Assembly (NCBI GenBank): GCA_030765065.1
Contig: CM060990.1
Location: forward strand, 11,903,501 to 11,967,500
Source of the DNA: Deroplatys truncata
Taxonomy: Eukaryota; Arthropoda; Insecta; Mantodea; Mantidae
Reading direction: 5' to 3'
DNA: 64,000 bases
Positions 1 through 12,637 of the stretch are shown here, piece after piece (the first letter of the stretch is position 1; each line of letters begins with the position of its first letter). The notes under the pieces are model-generated. The model saw only the letters and a program-made list of their open reading frames with translations. It was not told where the DNA came from and did not search any database. The position numbers and the translations under genes are program-made.

Positions 1-2086
1 AGTGTAAGTGTACGTAGTGTAAGCAGATTTGCAAAACTATATTTTTAATATTACAATAAATTATTTTCGGACCTAGGTTAGCTTATAAACTTTGCAAGGC
101 CTCCTTTTAATGTTCTATATTATACAGAAATAACTGGTGCTCGGCATGCTACACAAACTCTCAGTCCAGTTGTGGCTATCTAATGTTCATATTTGTGTTA
201 CGTTCCAAATTAATTTTTCTCACTTCTTTCATTTGGGACTGTCTGATGCGCTTTGCTATTTTGAGGATTATTCATATTCTGTAGCCTCTGAAAGTCCTTC
301 ATAGTTAGTTCTTACGATTCGCTTCCAACGAATATGTTAGCCACATCACATAAGTTTAATTTTAGGTACATTAGTCCTATACCGAGGATTAACTTCTCGA
401 CGGGTTGCTACAGATGAACCACGTGATTTTGAATTTCTTTTTCCAAAATACATACATAATATATTATTTAACTAGGTATTGGCTTAAAAAACTGTTTCAG
501 ACTCTCTTTGGCAAATATAAAAGCTATGTCATCTCCCTGCGCTGGTATATACTTCCTCATAACAAATAATGTTGTGAGTTACATACATTTAAAATGCGAT
601 GGCAAATAACAGACCTGCTTTACCATTTATTTCTGCCCTATTTCGCGTATATATCTCTGTTTTCCAATCAACAAATGCGCTCTGATTTTTAACACTGGAC
701 GAAGTGCGGAAATACATTTCCAATCAGACAGCTGCTTCTGGATGAATCCTTGGCCAATAATCACCATGACGGAATTAACCGCCGGGAAAAGCTTTCAGAA
801 ATGGTATCAACGAAGGTATAATTAAATCTAGCGCATGTGCACTACTGTTGTTTATTGAGGCATGGCAACTGCGGCGTTTTCTTGCAACACTGTTTCACAA
901 TACATTCTCCCTCTCTCTTTTCAAAACCTCATTAGCGGCATTACGCAGTATATTTGTCATTTTAGTGTTTATTGCTTTATCCCTACATTTGCTGACTTTG
1001 CAGAGAACTTTTGCCAAAAAAACTGTTGAACTCTTGAGTCCATCTGCACTTTAAATTATCTGTTATTTGCAGAGGACAGAAACAGTAGCAAACAAGTGCA
1101 TCAGAGGAAAATAACTACGTCCGGAATATACTGACTAAACACTACGTAGCACTCTCCTATACCTACACTTCACGACTAATGGCATTTACTTTCCCTCATA
1201 ATATCAAGCAACTTTTATTAAACACATTTCTTTCCACAACGTTTAGATTTGGAGATATTGTACAGTCTCAACTTAAATGGTCCACCCTGTATAGTAGGCA
1301 TTGTTACCTAATAATTAAACTTAACCGAGCGAAACATCGATTAGGTGAATGTAACGAAGGCCCTGGCCATACCATCGGCTCATCAGCTGAAGATATGTGT
1401 TCAGCAATTGTAGTGCATTCTTCTGGTAGAAAGCTACATACCATGAATTACAATCACTGCAAGACCGGTGTCAAAGATGAACCATTCCTGGACTGTTATA
1501 CTTTCTAAATTCAAGAAGTTACTGAAATAAGCAATACTGCGAATAGTTTACTTTTTCTTAGAAACGAAATTATAAAAGCATTCACAAAAGAAATGAATGA
1601 CTCTTGTCGATGCACTTAACTAAAATATTCCTCTTCTATCCTATTCAAACTTCGCGCATTGGATTGCTGGAACTGGAAACATTTTGGATCAAAAAGACAC
1701 CTTGAAGTTCTTTGAGTGCCAGTGGATGTCTTAACCAATACCGGATACTGGACCCTGTTTAGGAATTATCATCCATACATCCAAAGGATGTTTACATTCT
1801 ACAGTTTCCTGCAGTTAAAAAGGGCCTGAGCCTTTAATGGCATCTCCTCTCACATTATTCATGAATTGAAGAAAGAAACAGAAGAAAACTAGCAATTTGG
1901 TTAATGACAACAACCACATAGATGAAGGATATTCTTTTTGTATGGTTTAAAATGTCAACCTTTCCCTTGTAATAAAGTTCTGAAGCAAACTTCAAATGTA
2001 ACAAACGCAAATTCCATCGTCAGGTTTCAGAAAACACAAGCAATCAACCTCTGCCTTTGTTTCTAGACGGTATTATCATCATAATC

Positions 2087-2087
<1 letters not shown>
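1..2087. other. Unassigned non-coding stretch
   Basis: No gene, transposon or repeat was recognised. Two short open frames on + (848-1054 and 1179-1508) have no recognisable domain, no splice-site context that I could support and the look of chance ORFs in AT-rich DNA. It may be an intron or intergenic sequence. Confidence 0.5.

Positions 2088-2138
<51 letters not shown>
2088..2138 (+). repeat. (TTA)17 microsatellite
   Basis: This is an uninterrupted run of TTA triplets, 51 bp long. It is preceded by a few imperfect ATC/ATT triplets, which suggests expansion from a degenerate A/T-rich seed. Confidence 0.95.
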
Positions 2139-3270
2139 GCATCAATAACTTCAATTGCTTTGCATTTATTGCTGTCACCTAAACCATAGAAACCTATTAG
2201 GAATATTTCAATAATTTTATAAAACTTTTCAGCCCTTGAAAATCTCTAAGAATAGAAAGCATTTTCTCAACAGTTTCCGTCGTCTGTACTTGTGTAGATG
2301 TTAAGAACGTTTAAGTAGGGCGGATTGCGTAATGAATATAATACCATTTCAGGACTGTGGTACATTTTGCATTCAATGAGACAGCCTTTGCAGAACTGAT
2401 GGAAAGCAGAGAGAGGTCCTGGGAGGTCACGTTTTTGCAGGAGAGTGTTACCGGTTCCAAACGGTGCTGTATATTTGTGTACAGTGAGAATTCGCTCACA
2501 GCTCAAGGTCCACGACCAGCTGAAGAAGTGCTGCGTAAAGAGGAGACGTGGTTGTTTGAACTTTATGTATCTCTGTTGCAGCAACATTGTAGGTACACGT
2601 GTGTCTATTTCTGTTTCTTGTTGGAAAGAAATGCATGAAGTGGTATTCGCACTTTGTCTTCCTATGTAGTAGAACACGTGTCTAGAAAGTGGCGGACCTC
2701 TTTGCTTTCCCATCCAACCTAAGAGCCAAGAGTTCGATACGTTTTCTCTGTATGAAGTCATCGCCAGAGTTGGTTACAGAAGAAAGTTAACAGTACAGAG
2801 AGTTCAGAAAATACGGACTGGCTCTGCACGACAAAGGCACATATCCTACAATTACCTTACGGATCCGAGATCGTTAAGTGTGAAAATAAGCTGCTTATAG
2901 AATATGCTTTCTCAGCAGTTACTTTCAACGTCTGTATAACCCAAAATAATCTGCGACTTATTCCACAGTTACGCGGGGATACCTCGAACGGAAATTACCT
3001 AATACGTGTGTGTCGTAACTAGAGACCGGATTCTTAGGTTTTTACCTTTTCGTTTCCTTACTACCAAAACCAGACACGTTCATACACCTTCTCGATTCAT
3101 GTCCATAAGCTTCACACACATTAATTCTGTTGTGCCTAAAAACACCTAAAGGGGATCTAAGAACCAAAAGTACGTAAATTACTGTTAACAGGATTTTTTG
3201 TCATCTTAAATCATTGCCATTTTTTACTTGACAAATCCATATTTTACAGAGAGGGACAAAACTCGCATTG
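2139..3270. other. Unassigned stretch with overlapping orphan ORFs
   Basis: Open frames of 164 codons (minus, 2267-2761) and 93 codons (plus, 2357-2638) overlap here. Neither resembles a family I recognise. They are antisense to each other and at least one must be a chance frame. No further feature is seen. Confidence 0.4.
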
Positions 3271-3277
3271 CCGTGGT

Positions 3278-3585
3278 GAAAGTAACAATGCCAGGGTATT
3301 TCTTTCAAATATCGTTCAACAGATTGTTGTATGGAGTGGACAAGACATAAGAGGAGGGGTGAAAGTAGACTACCAGCATATTTCTTTCAGATATCGTTCA
3401 ACATATTGAAGATATAAGAGGAGGAGTGAAAGTAACACTATCGGCGTATTTCTTTCAGATATCGTTCAACACATGGTAGTCTGGAATGATAAGACATGAG
3501 AGGAGGATTGAAATAACAGTATTGGCGCTGCGTATTCCTTTTAAATTTCGTTCCACCGATTATCGTAAACTCGATATGCGGACGA
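3278..3585 (+). repeat. Imperfect tandem repeat, about 4 copies of ~70-85 bp
   Basis: The segment TGAAAGTAAC...TTTCTTTCAGATATCGTTCAAC...AGAGGAGGA recurs four times, starting near 3278, 3360, 3428 and 3508. Copy 2 is shortened and copy 4 is the most diverged (TTTTAAATTTCGTTCC replaces TTTCAGATATCGTTC). No SINE-like head precedes it, unlike the larger arrays. Confidence 0.75.
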
Positions 3586-3689
3586 ATTGTTTTCTTTATC
3601 GGTTTCTGTGTATTCGAGTAGTTGTTTGCTCTCAGAGTTGCCCTGTTATTTATAGTGAGTGATCATACTGTTAGTGTTTAAGAGCGCTG

Positions 3690-5300
3690 ATTATGCCGAA
3701 ACAAGTGAAATAGCATTTATTACGACAGCGGATTGGCAACGACTTGCATTTTCTTGCAGATGGCAAAGAGATTTGTGAAACTTCCAGAAACCAGTATTAT
3801 TTACGTTTCAGCAAACAGGGAGCACGTCTTAAGATTAAACACTTTTGTTTTCGTCTCTGGTTGATCTAATGTGAGATTAGCATGCTAACAACTAAAGAAA
3901 GAAAGAAAGAAACTTAAAAATCAATGTCATTTTGTCCAGATACAACCATAAACGTTTTTTTCATCCAATTAGAAACACTGGACTGGAATGCCGAAAAGGC
4001 TGGTGTCCATGGACAGAGTATTATCTTATTTTGGCCTCTTCCGCTTAACTTCTCCACTTATTTGTGGTTTACTCTTATTCTACAGGTGAAGCGCGAGCAG
4101 AAATCTCATTGCGGCTGCACAATGAACCTCTCACACCGGCATTGCCGGTAGACAGAGGAAAGTTCAGCCGTTATTTCTGTCGTTATTGGAAACGAAGAAG
4201 ATAATTGCAACGTCCGTTTGTGCGAGGCGCTTGTTTCTGCTTAGGTTCCGTTTCATGTTCTGAATTGCAACACATTTAAATCCTTCGTGGAAGATATCAG
4301 CGGCAGGAAGGTTTCTGATGAATCAGCTTTGCGTAAAAATTATCTGGACCTAATATTTCAGGAGAATATTGAAGAAATGAGGGAGGATCCAGCCGACAGC
4401 TACATTTGGCTCTAAGCGAGTGAGACTACTGATAGTTGCAGCCGTTTCATCGCCAATGTTGTTGTGGAGAATTGGACCTTGGTGCACTAGGAAACCCCGT
4501 TTCATTTTAGGCAAGTGTTTAGACAAAACCACCCATAGTACTATAGCTTGTATAGTTAAGGACGCATTACGGGTACTGTGACCTGGGTAGGACCGATATG
4601 ACAAGCTCTTGCAGTTATTAACAGACAGTGCTGCATACAGGCTTAAGACGGGGAGGTACTGACAGCGAAGTATCTCAAGAGGCTTTATGCCACGTGTCTG
4701 GGGCACGTTCTTCAGTGGCGGAAGAGATTAGAGGACTTTTCCAAGATTCAGTATACGTATTTCCTGTGTGAATATATTTTAAATTCAAAAGTTTAAGGAA
4801 ATGTTGCAAGGAATGTCGCTTCCACTAGAGCCAGTGCTGACATACTGGGGAACCTGGTTGTGTGCAGCTCTGTATTATGCACAGAGTTTAGTGACATTAA
4901 AGGACTTGTGGATGCTTTCTTCATGAAAGATGTCGCATAAATCGCAAAAAGGCAAAGTCGGCATTAGACAAGATCAGTGGTGCCCATTTCTCTGACCTTC
5001 CAGAAGCAATTAATCGTTACCGAACCATTTCATCGGTGCCATGGATTCACTTCTCAAAAAGCAGGTACCAGGACCCAGGGTGAAGCCGTCACATTGAAAC
5101 TGACAACACTACTACAAAGGAATTCAGGCTTTCAAAACATTAAAAATGTGTGCTCCATTCTTCTCCGGAAAACAACAATACAGTGTTCAATTGACCTAGG
5201 AGCCTGCCACAATGGCATAGTCAGGTTCAAAAGTCATTTTCTGCCTGCAAATCCATTCGTAAACGAATCTTTAGAGTTGAAAATCTTGAAAAATCTTTAG
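3690..5300 (+). pseudogene. hAT-superfamily transposase relic
   Basis: The plus strand reads as pieces of a hAT transposase of the CGBP1-like type that is common in arthropod genomes. In order I see an N-terminal zinc-finger-like start near 3693 (MPKQVK), the stretch ALRKNYLDLIFQENIEEMR near 4335, a following catalytic-core block with ETTD (ASETTDSCSRFIANVVVEN, about 4420-4480), a C-x-x-H block near 4690 (TCLGHVL), and WGTWLCAALYYAQSL near 4846. The matches sit in different frames and are broken by many stops, so this is an old fragment. Terminal inverted repeats were not found, and the interval 3880-4140 does not match and may be an insertion. In a live element the protein would cut and join transposon ends in the nucleus. 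Family assignment rests on remembered block patterns, not on alignment. Confidence 0.65.
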
Positions 5301-5721
5301 TAATTTACTATAATCACAAAACGTGTGACTGAATGTTTTTACTGCTTCTTATAATTGTTTACAGTTTGTTTTTCTTCCCTTCTATATTAGTGCCTTAAAA
5401 CAAGTTTCCTCAAATTTAAGTAAATGATTCAGCTAAATTTTATGTGTTGAATTCTATGCATTACATTCAAAGTTCATTAACACCCCTATTTTAGACTAAA
5501 ACGAAATTTTGGCCCTAAAAGTGTAAAAAAAAAACTATTTCACTTAATGAAAAATCTAAAATAGTGTTTTTAAAAACGAAAGAATTCGGTGCCTAGTCAT
5601 AACCGCTATTCGGCCTATGCACAGTGTTGAAGAATGAGTTAACCACGAGCAACACACGTACCTAAGCAACCAAATGCAAACTGTGGTTATCTTTTCAACA
5701 ATGCAGTTTCCTCTTCTTACA
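5301..5721. other. Unassigned AT-rich stretch
   Basis: No open frame or recognisable repeat is seen between the hAT relic and the SINE head. It could contain the 3' end of the hAT element. Confidence 0.4.
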
Positions 5722-6165
5722 GAACGAGGTGCCTCGTGGTAATGCGCGAGCTTCGCATTTGGGAGGTCCCGAGCTCGATTCCGGTCAGGTTGCCCACTAT
5801 GACACTATGTAGTTTTTCGCGATATCGCTGGGTCGGTAGGCGAATGCTGGGGTGGTTCATGTCCCACCAAGGATTTCCTTTCCCTGTCGTTACCTTTCAT
5901 CTGTTTCAGGGTTAAAGGACTAGGCGAAGGCGTTCCGTTTTGTTGTGAAAGGCGGCTGATTGTGCTCTTTACAAAGGTTTCTCGCTGGCGTTTGTTTGGT
6001 CAGCTCGGATTCCACCTCCCTGGAGCATGCCTCAGGTCCACGGGATCTCAGGCGGGTGTGAGGGTGAAGCCGCTTCATTATGTGCTCCATCTGAGCCTGT
6101 CATTGCTTGCACACATCGTCGTCCGCACCTGGTAGCCCTTCGAGACAACACCTCATCTCTGCCTC
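5722..6165 (+). mobile_element. SINE-B copy 1 (tRNA-headed), head of satellite 1
   Basis: A tRNA-like pol III head is visible at about 5725-5790: an A-box-like GTGGTAATGCGCG and a B-box-like GAGCTCGATTCC. It is followed by the family body, including GGTAGGCGAATGCTGGGGTGG, a pyrimidine-rich CCTTTCCCTGTCGTTACC block and TGTTTCAGGG near 5905. The body ends in GCTTGCACACATCGTCG (about 6112), a sequence also present at 45.7 kb (minus) and 47.98 kb just before satellite monomers. The first satellite monomer follows without a gap. It is not a functional tRNA gene because no complete cloverleaf can be drawn. Confidence 0.7.
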
Positions 6166-7135
6166 ACAGCGGTCACGTTAGAAGCAAAAAGGGCCGTTGC
6201 GGCCTGCTTTTGGTGCTCTGCTTCAGGTTCTACAGGTCCCTCCCTCCCTGTGGACATCCCTGCCTCCCAGGGCCAGGTTAGAAGAAAAAAGGCTCATTGC
6301 AGCCTACTTGAGGTAATCTGTTTCAAGTTCTAGAGGTCCCTCCCTCCCTGTGGACATCCCTGCCTCCCAGGGCCAGGTTAGAAGAAAAAAGGCTCATTGC
6401 AGCCTACTTGAGGTAATCTGTTTCAGGTTCTAGAGGTCCCTCCCTCCCTGTGGACATCCCTGCCTCCCAGGGCCAGGTTAGAAGAAAAAAGGCTCATTGC
6501 AGCCTACTTGAGGCAATCTGTTTCAGGTTCGAGAGGTCCCTCCCTCCCTGTGGACATCCCTGCCTCCTAGGGCCAGGTTGGAAGAAAAAAGGCTCATTGC
6601 AGCCTACTTGAGGTAATCTGTTTCAGGTTCGAGAGGTCCCTCTCTCCCTGTGGACATCCCTGGCTCCTAGGGCCAGGTTAGAAGAAAAAGGGCTCATTGC
6701 AGCCTACTTGAGGTAATCTGTTTCAGGTTCTAGAGGTCCCTCCCTCCCTGTGGACATCCCTACCTCCAAGGGCCAGGTTAGAAGAAAAAAGGCTCATTGC
6801 AGCCTACTTGAGGTGCTCTGTTTCAGGTTCTAGAGATCCCTCCCTCCCTGTGGACATCCCTGCCTCCAAGGACCAGGTTAGAAGAATAAAGGCTCATTGC
6901 AGCCTACTTGAGGTGCTCTGCTTCAGGTTCTAGAGGTCCCTCCCTCCCTGTGGACATCCCTGCCTCCCAGGGCCAGGTTAGAAGAAAAAAGGGCTCATTG
7001 CAGCCTACTTGAGGTAATCTGTTTCAGGTTCGAGAGGTCCCTCCCTCCCTGTGGACATCCCTGCCTCCCAGGGCCAGGTTAGAAGAAAAAAGGCTCATTG
7101 CAGCCTACTTGAGGTGCTCTGTTTCAGGTTCTAGA
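6166..7135 (+). repeat. Satellite 1, 100 bp monomer sub-array
   Basis: About nine monomers repeat at exactly 100 bp: AGCCTACTTG falls at 6301, 6401, 6501 and so on. Monomers differ by a few bases, such as GGTAATCTG versus GGTGCTCTG. Compared with the 116 bp form further on, this form lacks the segment reading CTGTACTGCTACTCC. Short distances between copies argue for recent local amplification. Confidence 0.9.
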
Positions 7136-10100
7136 GGCTCCGCCGTCTCTGTACTCATGCGCTACCCCTTATCTCTCTCTCCCAGAATCACTTAGAGGAA
7201 AAAGGGCCATTGTGGCCTATTTACGATACTATTTGCTCGATTCTGGAAGACACTCTGTCTCTGTACTGATACTCTTCCCCTCATCCCTCCCTCACTCCCA
7301 CTCTGCAGGGTCACCTTGGAAGAAATAGGGTAGTTGCGGCCTGCTTGCCGTGCTCTGCTGCAAGTTTTGGGGGCCCCTCCGTCTCTGTACTGCTATTTAT
7401 CGCCTGTTCCCTCCTTCCCAGGGTTTCGTTACAAACAAAAAGGGCCATTGCGGCCTATTTCCGGTGCTCTGCTCCAGGTTCTGGAGCACCCTCCGTCTCT
7501 GCGCTGCCACTACTCCCCCAGTTCCCTGTCTCCCAGACTCACGTTAGAAGAAAAAGTGGCCGTAGCGGCCTACCTGTGCAACTCTCCTCCAGGTTCTAGA
7601 GGCCCATCCGTCACAGTATTCCTACTGCTCCCCTTCATACCTGCCTCGCAGATTCACGTTAGAAGTACAAAGAGCCGTTGCGACCTGCTTGCGGTGCCCT
7701 TCTCCAGGATCTAGAGTCCTTTCGTCTCTGTAACGCTACTACTCCCCTTTATTACTGCCTTCCAGGGTAACGTTACAAGCAGAAAGGATCATTGCGGCCC
7801 ACTTAATGTGCTCTGCTCCAGTTTCTGGCCCCCTCCGATTCGCTGATGCTAAAATTCCTCTATCCCTCGCTTCCAGGGGTCACGTTAGAAGCAAAAACGG
7901 TCCACTTGGAGTAGTTTGCTCCAGGTTCTTTGGCCCCTCCGTCCCGGTACTCCTACATTTCGCCTCATTCCTCGCTTTCATGGGTCACGTCAGAAGTAAA
8001 AGGGGCCGTTGCGGCCTACTTGCAATTCTGTACCAGGTCTCTGTACTCCTACTGCTCCAATTCATCCCTCCCTATCAAGAGTCACGTTAGCAGCAAACAG
8101 GACCGTTGCGGCCTACTTGCAGTGTCCTGCTCCAGGCTCTGGAGACCCTCCGTCCGTGTACTGCTATACGTTCCCTCATCCTTCCTTCTCAGGGGTCACG
8201 TTAGCATCAAGCAAGGCCATTCCGCCTACTTTTGGGGCTTTGCTCCAGGGTCTAGAGGCCCCGCCGTTCTCTACTGGTACTTCCTTCCCTCATCCCTCCC
8301 TCCAAGAGGTCACGTTAGAAGCAAAACATGCCGTTCGGGCAACTTATGGTGCTATGCTCCAGGTCCTAGAGGCCCCTCCGTCTCTGTACTACCGCTCCGC
8401 TCATCCCTGCCTCCCAGGGCCACGTTAGTAGCAAAAGGCGCCACTGCGTCTTACTTACAGTCCTCTGATCCGGTATCTGGAGGCCCCTTCGCTGCACTCC
8501 TACTCTTCCCTTATTGCTCCCTCATATGGGTCACGTCAGAAGCAAAAAGGACAGTTGCGGCTTACCTGCAGTGTTCTGCTCCAAGTTCTGGAGGCCCCAC
8601 CGTCTCTGTACTCCTACTACTGTTCCTCCAACCTCCCATACAGGGGTCATATTAGTCTCATACATGACCATTATGGCCTACTTGCTGTGTTCTGCTCCAG
8701 GTTCTGGAGGCCCCTCCGTCTCTACTACTACTGCTCCCCTCATCCCTACCTTCCATGGGTCACGTTAGTTGCAAGCAGGGCCATTGAGACCTACCTGCGG
8801 TGCTCTGCTGCAGACTCTAGAGGCACCCCCGTCTCTTTACGCATACTGCTATCATGCCCGCTTCCCAGGGTCAAGTTAGAAGCATAAAGGGCCGTTGCAG
8901 CCCACTTGATGTGCCCTGCTCCAACTTCTGGATGTGCTGCCATCTCTGTACTCATACACCTCATCTTCATCCCTCCCTCCCTCCCTCCCAGTGTCACGTA
9001 GATGCAAAAAGGGTTATTTCGGCCTATTTGCAGTACTCTGCTCCAGGTTATGAAAGCCCTTGCATCCCTGTACTGCTACTCCTCTGGTCACCCCTGCCTC
9101 CCAGGGGAACGTTAAAAACAAGAAACAACATAACGGAATATTTGCGGTCCTCTGCTCCAGTTTCTGGAAACCTCACCGGCTCTGTACAGCTGCTCTCCCC
9201 CATATCCCTGTCTCCCAGGGTCACATCAGAAACAAAAGGGCCGTTGCGATCTACATGCGGTGCTCTACTCCAGGTTCTAGAGCCCATCCGTCCCTATACA
9301 GCTATGCTACCCTATATCCTGCCTTCCAGGATAACTTTGGAAGAAAAAAGCACCATTGCTGCCTACTTGCGGTAGACTCCTCCAGGATTTGGGGGCATCT
9401 CCGTCTATGTACTGCCTCTCCTCCCCATCATCCCACTCTCTCAGGGACATGTTAGAAGCAAAACGGCCATAACGGCAGAGTTGAGGTGCTCTGCTCCAGG
9501 TACTGAAGACCGCACCATTTCTATACTACTACTCCTCCCCCATATCCCTACCTCCCAATGATCATGTTAGAAGCAAAAGGGGCCATTGCGGCTTACGTGC
9601 TGTGCTCTGCCTCAGGTTCTGTAGCCCAGCAGTCTCTGTAATGCTAGCCACGACCTTCATCCTTCCCACCATCCCAAAGATCACATTGCAAGAAAAAGGG
9701 CCGTTACGTTCTGCCTGCGGTGCTCCACTGCAGGTTCTAGAGAACCATCCATTTCTGTTCTGCTGCTCCTTCCCCACATCCTTGCCTGACTATTTTCCCG
9801 TTAGAAGCAATTGGGGGCCGTTGTTGCCTATTTTCTGTGCTCTTATAAAGATTATGCATGCCCCTACCTCTACAATACCAACCTTCCACCTCATCCCGCT
9901 TCCCTCCTTCCCTACTGTCACGATGGAAGCAACATGGGCCATTGCCGCCTATCTGCGATGCTCTACTCTAGGCTTTGGAGGCCGCTCCACCCTGTACTCC
10001 TGGTCCCGCTCATCCTTTCATCCCAGGGTCACATAAGAAGCAAATAGGATCCTTGCGGCATAATTGCAACAGTATGCTTCAGGTTAACGAGGTCACCCGT

Positions 10101-12637
10101 TTCTGGATTCCTACACCTTCCCCTCATCCCACCGTCCCACGGGTCACGTTGGTAGCAAAACGGACCATTGCAGCCTATTTCCGGTGCTCTGTTCCACGTC
10201 CTGGAGGCCCCTCTATCTTTCTACTGCTACTCCTCCCCCAAAGGTGTGCCTCCAAATGGTCACCTTAGAAGCAAAAGGGGCCGTTGCGTTCTATTTGCGG
10301 TGCTCTGCTCCAGGTTCTGGAGACACCTCCTTTTCTTTGCTGCCACACATCTCCCTTATCCCCATCTCCCAAGGCAACGTAGAAGCAAAAACGACCAATG
10401 CAGCCTGTGCTCCAGTTGCTTGAGGTCCCTCCATCTCTGTACTGCTGCTACTCCCCTCATCCCTCCTAGAGACACATTAGAAGAAAAAGGGGCAGTTGCA
10501 ATCTACTTCCGTGCTCTGCCCCAGGTTCCAGATGCCCGTTCGTCTCGGTACTCCCACTGCACCCCTTCATCCCTACCTCCAAGTTCATACTATAAGCAAA
10601 AAGGCCCACTCTGTACTACCTTGCTCCTGGTTCTGGAGGTCCCTCCGTCTCTGTAGTACTAATACTCCCTCTCATCGTTGCCTCCTAAGAGTCACATTAG
10701 AAGAAAAATGGACGATGCTGCCTAATCGTGGTGCTCTACTCCAGATTCTGGAGGTCCTTCCATCCCTGTACTGCTACTTTTCCCCCTCATCCCTCCCGCG
10801 CCGGAGTTACGTTAGCAGCAAACAGGGCCATTGCAGCACACTTGCTGTGCCTTGCTCCGGGTTGTGGAGCTCCTCCGTTCTGTAGTGCTACTCCTCCCTT
10901 CATCCTACCGTAACGTCCCACTTGCGGTGCTCTTTTCCGAGTTTAGAGGCTTTTCCCTCTCTGTACTCGTACTGCTACCCTTCCTCCCTTCCTCCCAGGG
11001 GACACGTTAGAAGCAAAAACTGCCGTTGCGGCCAACTTGCAGTGCTTTCCTCCAGTTTCTGGGGGCCCTCCGTCTCTGGACTGTACTCGTCCCTCCTCAT
11101 CTCTGTCTACCCAGAGTCACGTCAGAAGCAAAAAGGGCCGTTGCTGCCTACTTGCGGTGCCCTTCTCTAGGATCTAGAGTCCTTTCGTCTCTGTAACGCT
11201 ACTACTCACCTTTATCCCTGCCTTCCGGGGTAACGTTGCAAGCAGAAAGGACCATTGCGGCCCACTTACTATGCTCTGCTCCAGTTTCTGGGCGCTCCTC
11301 CGTCTCTATGATGCTACCATACCACCCTCCCAAAAGTCACATTGGAAGCAAAAAGGACAATTGTGGCTTACTTGCGGTGAACTGCTCCAGGTACTGGTGG
11401 CACGTCCACTTCTGAACCGCTACTCCATCCCACATCCTTGCCTCCCGGTGGTCCCGTCAGAAGCAAATGTGGCCGTTACGCCTACTTGCGGTGTTCTAAA
11501 ATAAATTCTGTAGGCTCCTCCATCTCTGTAATGCTACCTGGCCCCTCGTTCCTCCTTCCCTCTTTCCCTAAGGTCGTGATGGAAGCAACAAGGCCATTAC
11601 AATCTACATGCACTGCTGTGCTCCAGGTTCTTGAAAACCCTCCATCTCTGTACCGCTACTCCTCCCCCTCATCCCTCCATCCCAGGATCACATTAGAAGC
11701 AAAAAGGGTCATTGCAGCCTATTTGGGGTGCCCTGCTCCAGGTTCTGGAGGCCTATCCATTTCTGTGTTGCTACTCCTCTTCCACCTCCCAATGGTCACG
11801 TTAGAAGCAAAAGGGCCGTTGCGGCCTATTTGCGGTGTTCTGTTCCAGGATCTAGACGTTCCTCCTTCTGTGTACTTCGACAACTCCACCTCATGCTTCC
11901 CTCCCAGGCGTCACGTTAAAGCACAAAGAACCGAACGGACTACTTGCAGCGATTTGCTGCAGGTTCTGATGGGCCCTTTGTCACTCTATTCCTAATGTTT
12001 TCCCTTATTCCTCCCTCAAATGAGTCAACTCAGAGGTTATGGCCGTTGTGGCCTACCTGCCAAGTTGTGCTCCATGTTCTGTAGGCCCCTCTATATGTAC
12101 TCCTACTGCTCCCCGTCATATCTCCCACCCGTGGGTCACGTTAGTAGCAAACAGGGCCGTCAGGGCCTACTTGCAGTGTTATACTCCGGGTTCAGGTGAA
12201 CCTTCCGTCTCTAGACTGCTACACCTCCACCTCATCCCTCCCTCCCAGACGTTACGTTAGTAGCAAGCAGGGTCGTTATGGTCTACGTGCAGTGCTGTGC
12301 TCCAGGGTCAAGAGGTCCTTCCGTCTCTGTACTTCTACTCCTCTCCCTCATTCCTCCCTCACAGGGGTTGCGTTAGTAGCAAGCAGGATCACTGCCGACT
12401 ACTTGCGGTGTTCTGCTCCAGGTACTGGGAGCCCCTCAGCCTTTGTACTACTCCTCCTTCCCCTCATCCCTCCTTCCCAGAGGTGACGTTAGAAGCAACG
12501 AGGACCATTGCCACCTACCTTCCGTGTTTTGCTCCAGCTTCTGGAAGCCCCTCCATCTCCGTACTGCTGCTCTTTTCGTCATCCCTCCTTCCCAGTGGCC
12601 ACGTTAGTACCAAAAAGGTCATTGCGACCTACTTGTA
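7136..12637 (+). repeat. Satellite 1, diverged ~110-120 bp monomers
   Basis: Around 47 monomers of one family, strongly diverged from one another, share anchors such as GTCACGTTAGAAGCAAAAAGG, GTGCTCTGCTCCAGG and a pyrimidine-rich CCCTCATCCCTCCCTCCCAG. Many open frames of 60-240 codons on + are by-products: the monomer is poor in stops, and 116 bp is not a multiple of three, so frames rotate. No coding role is supported. Confidence 0.9.

Noticed and set aside
2267-2761. 164-codon minus frame as a possible gene
   Set aside because: No recognisable domain, an antisense 93-codon frame overlaps it, and nothing around it suggests a transcription unit; kept only as an orphan ORF.
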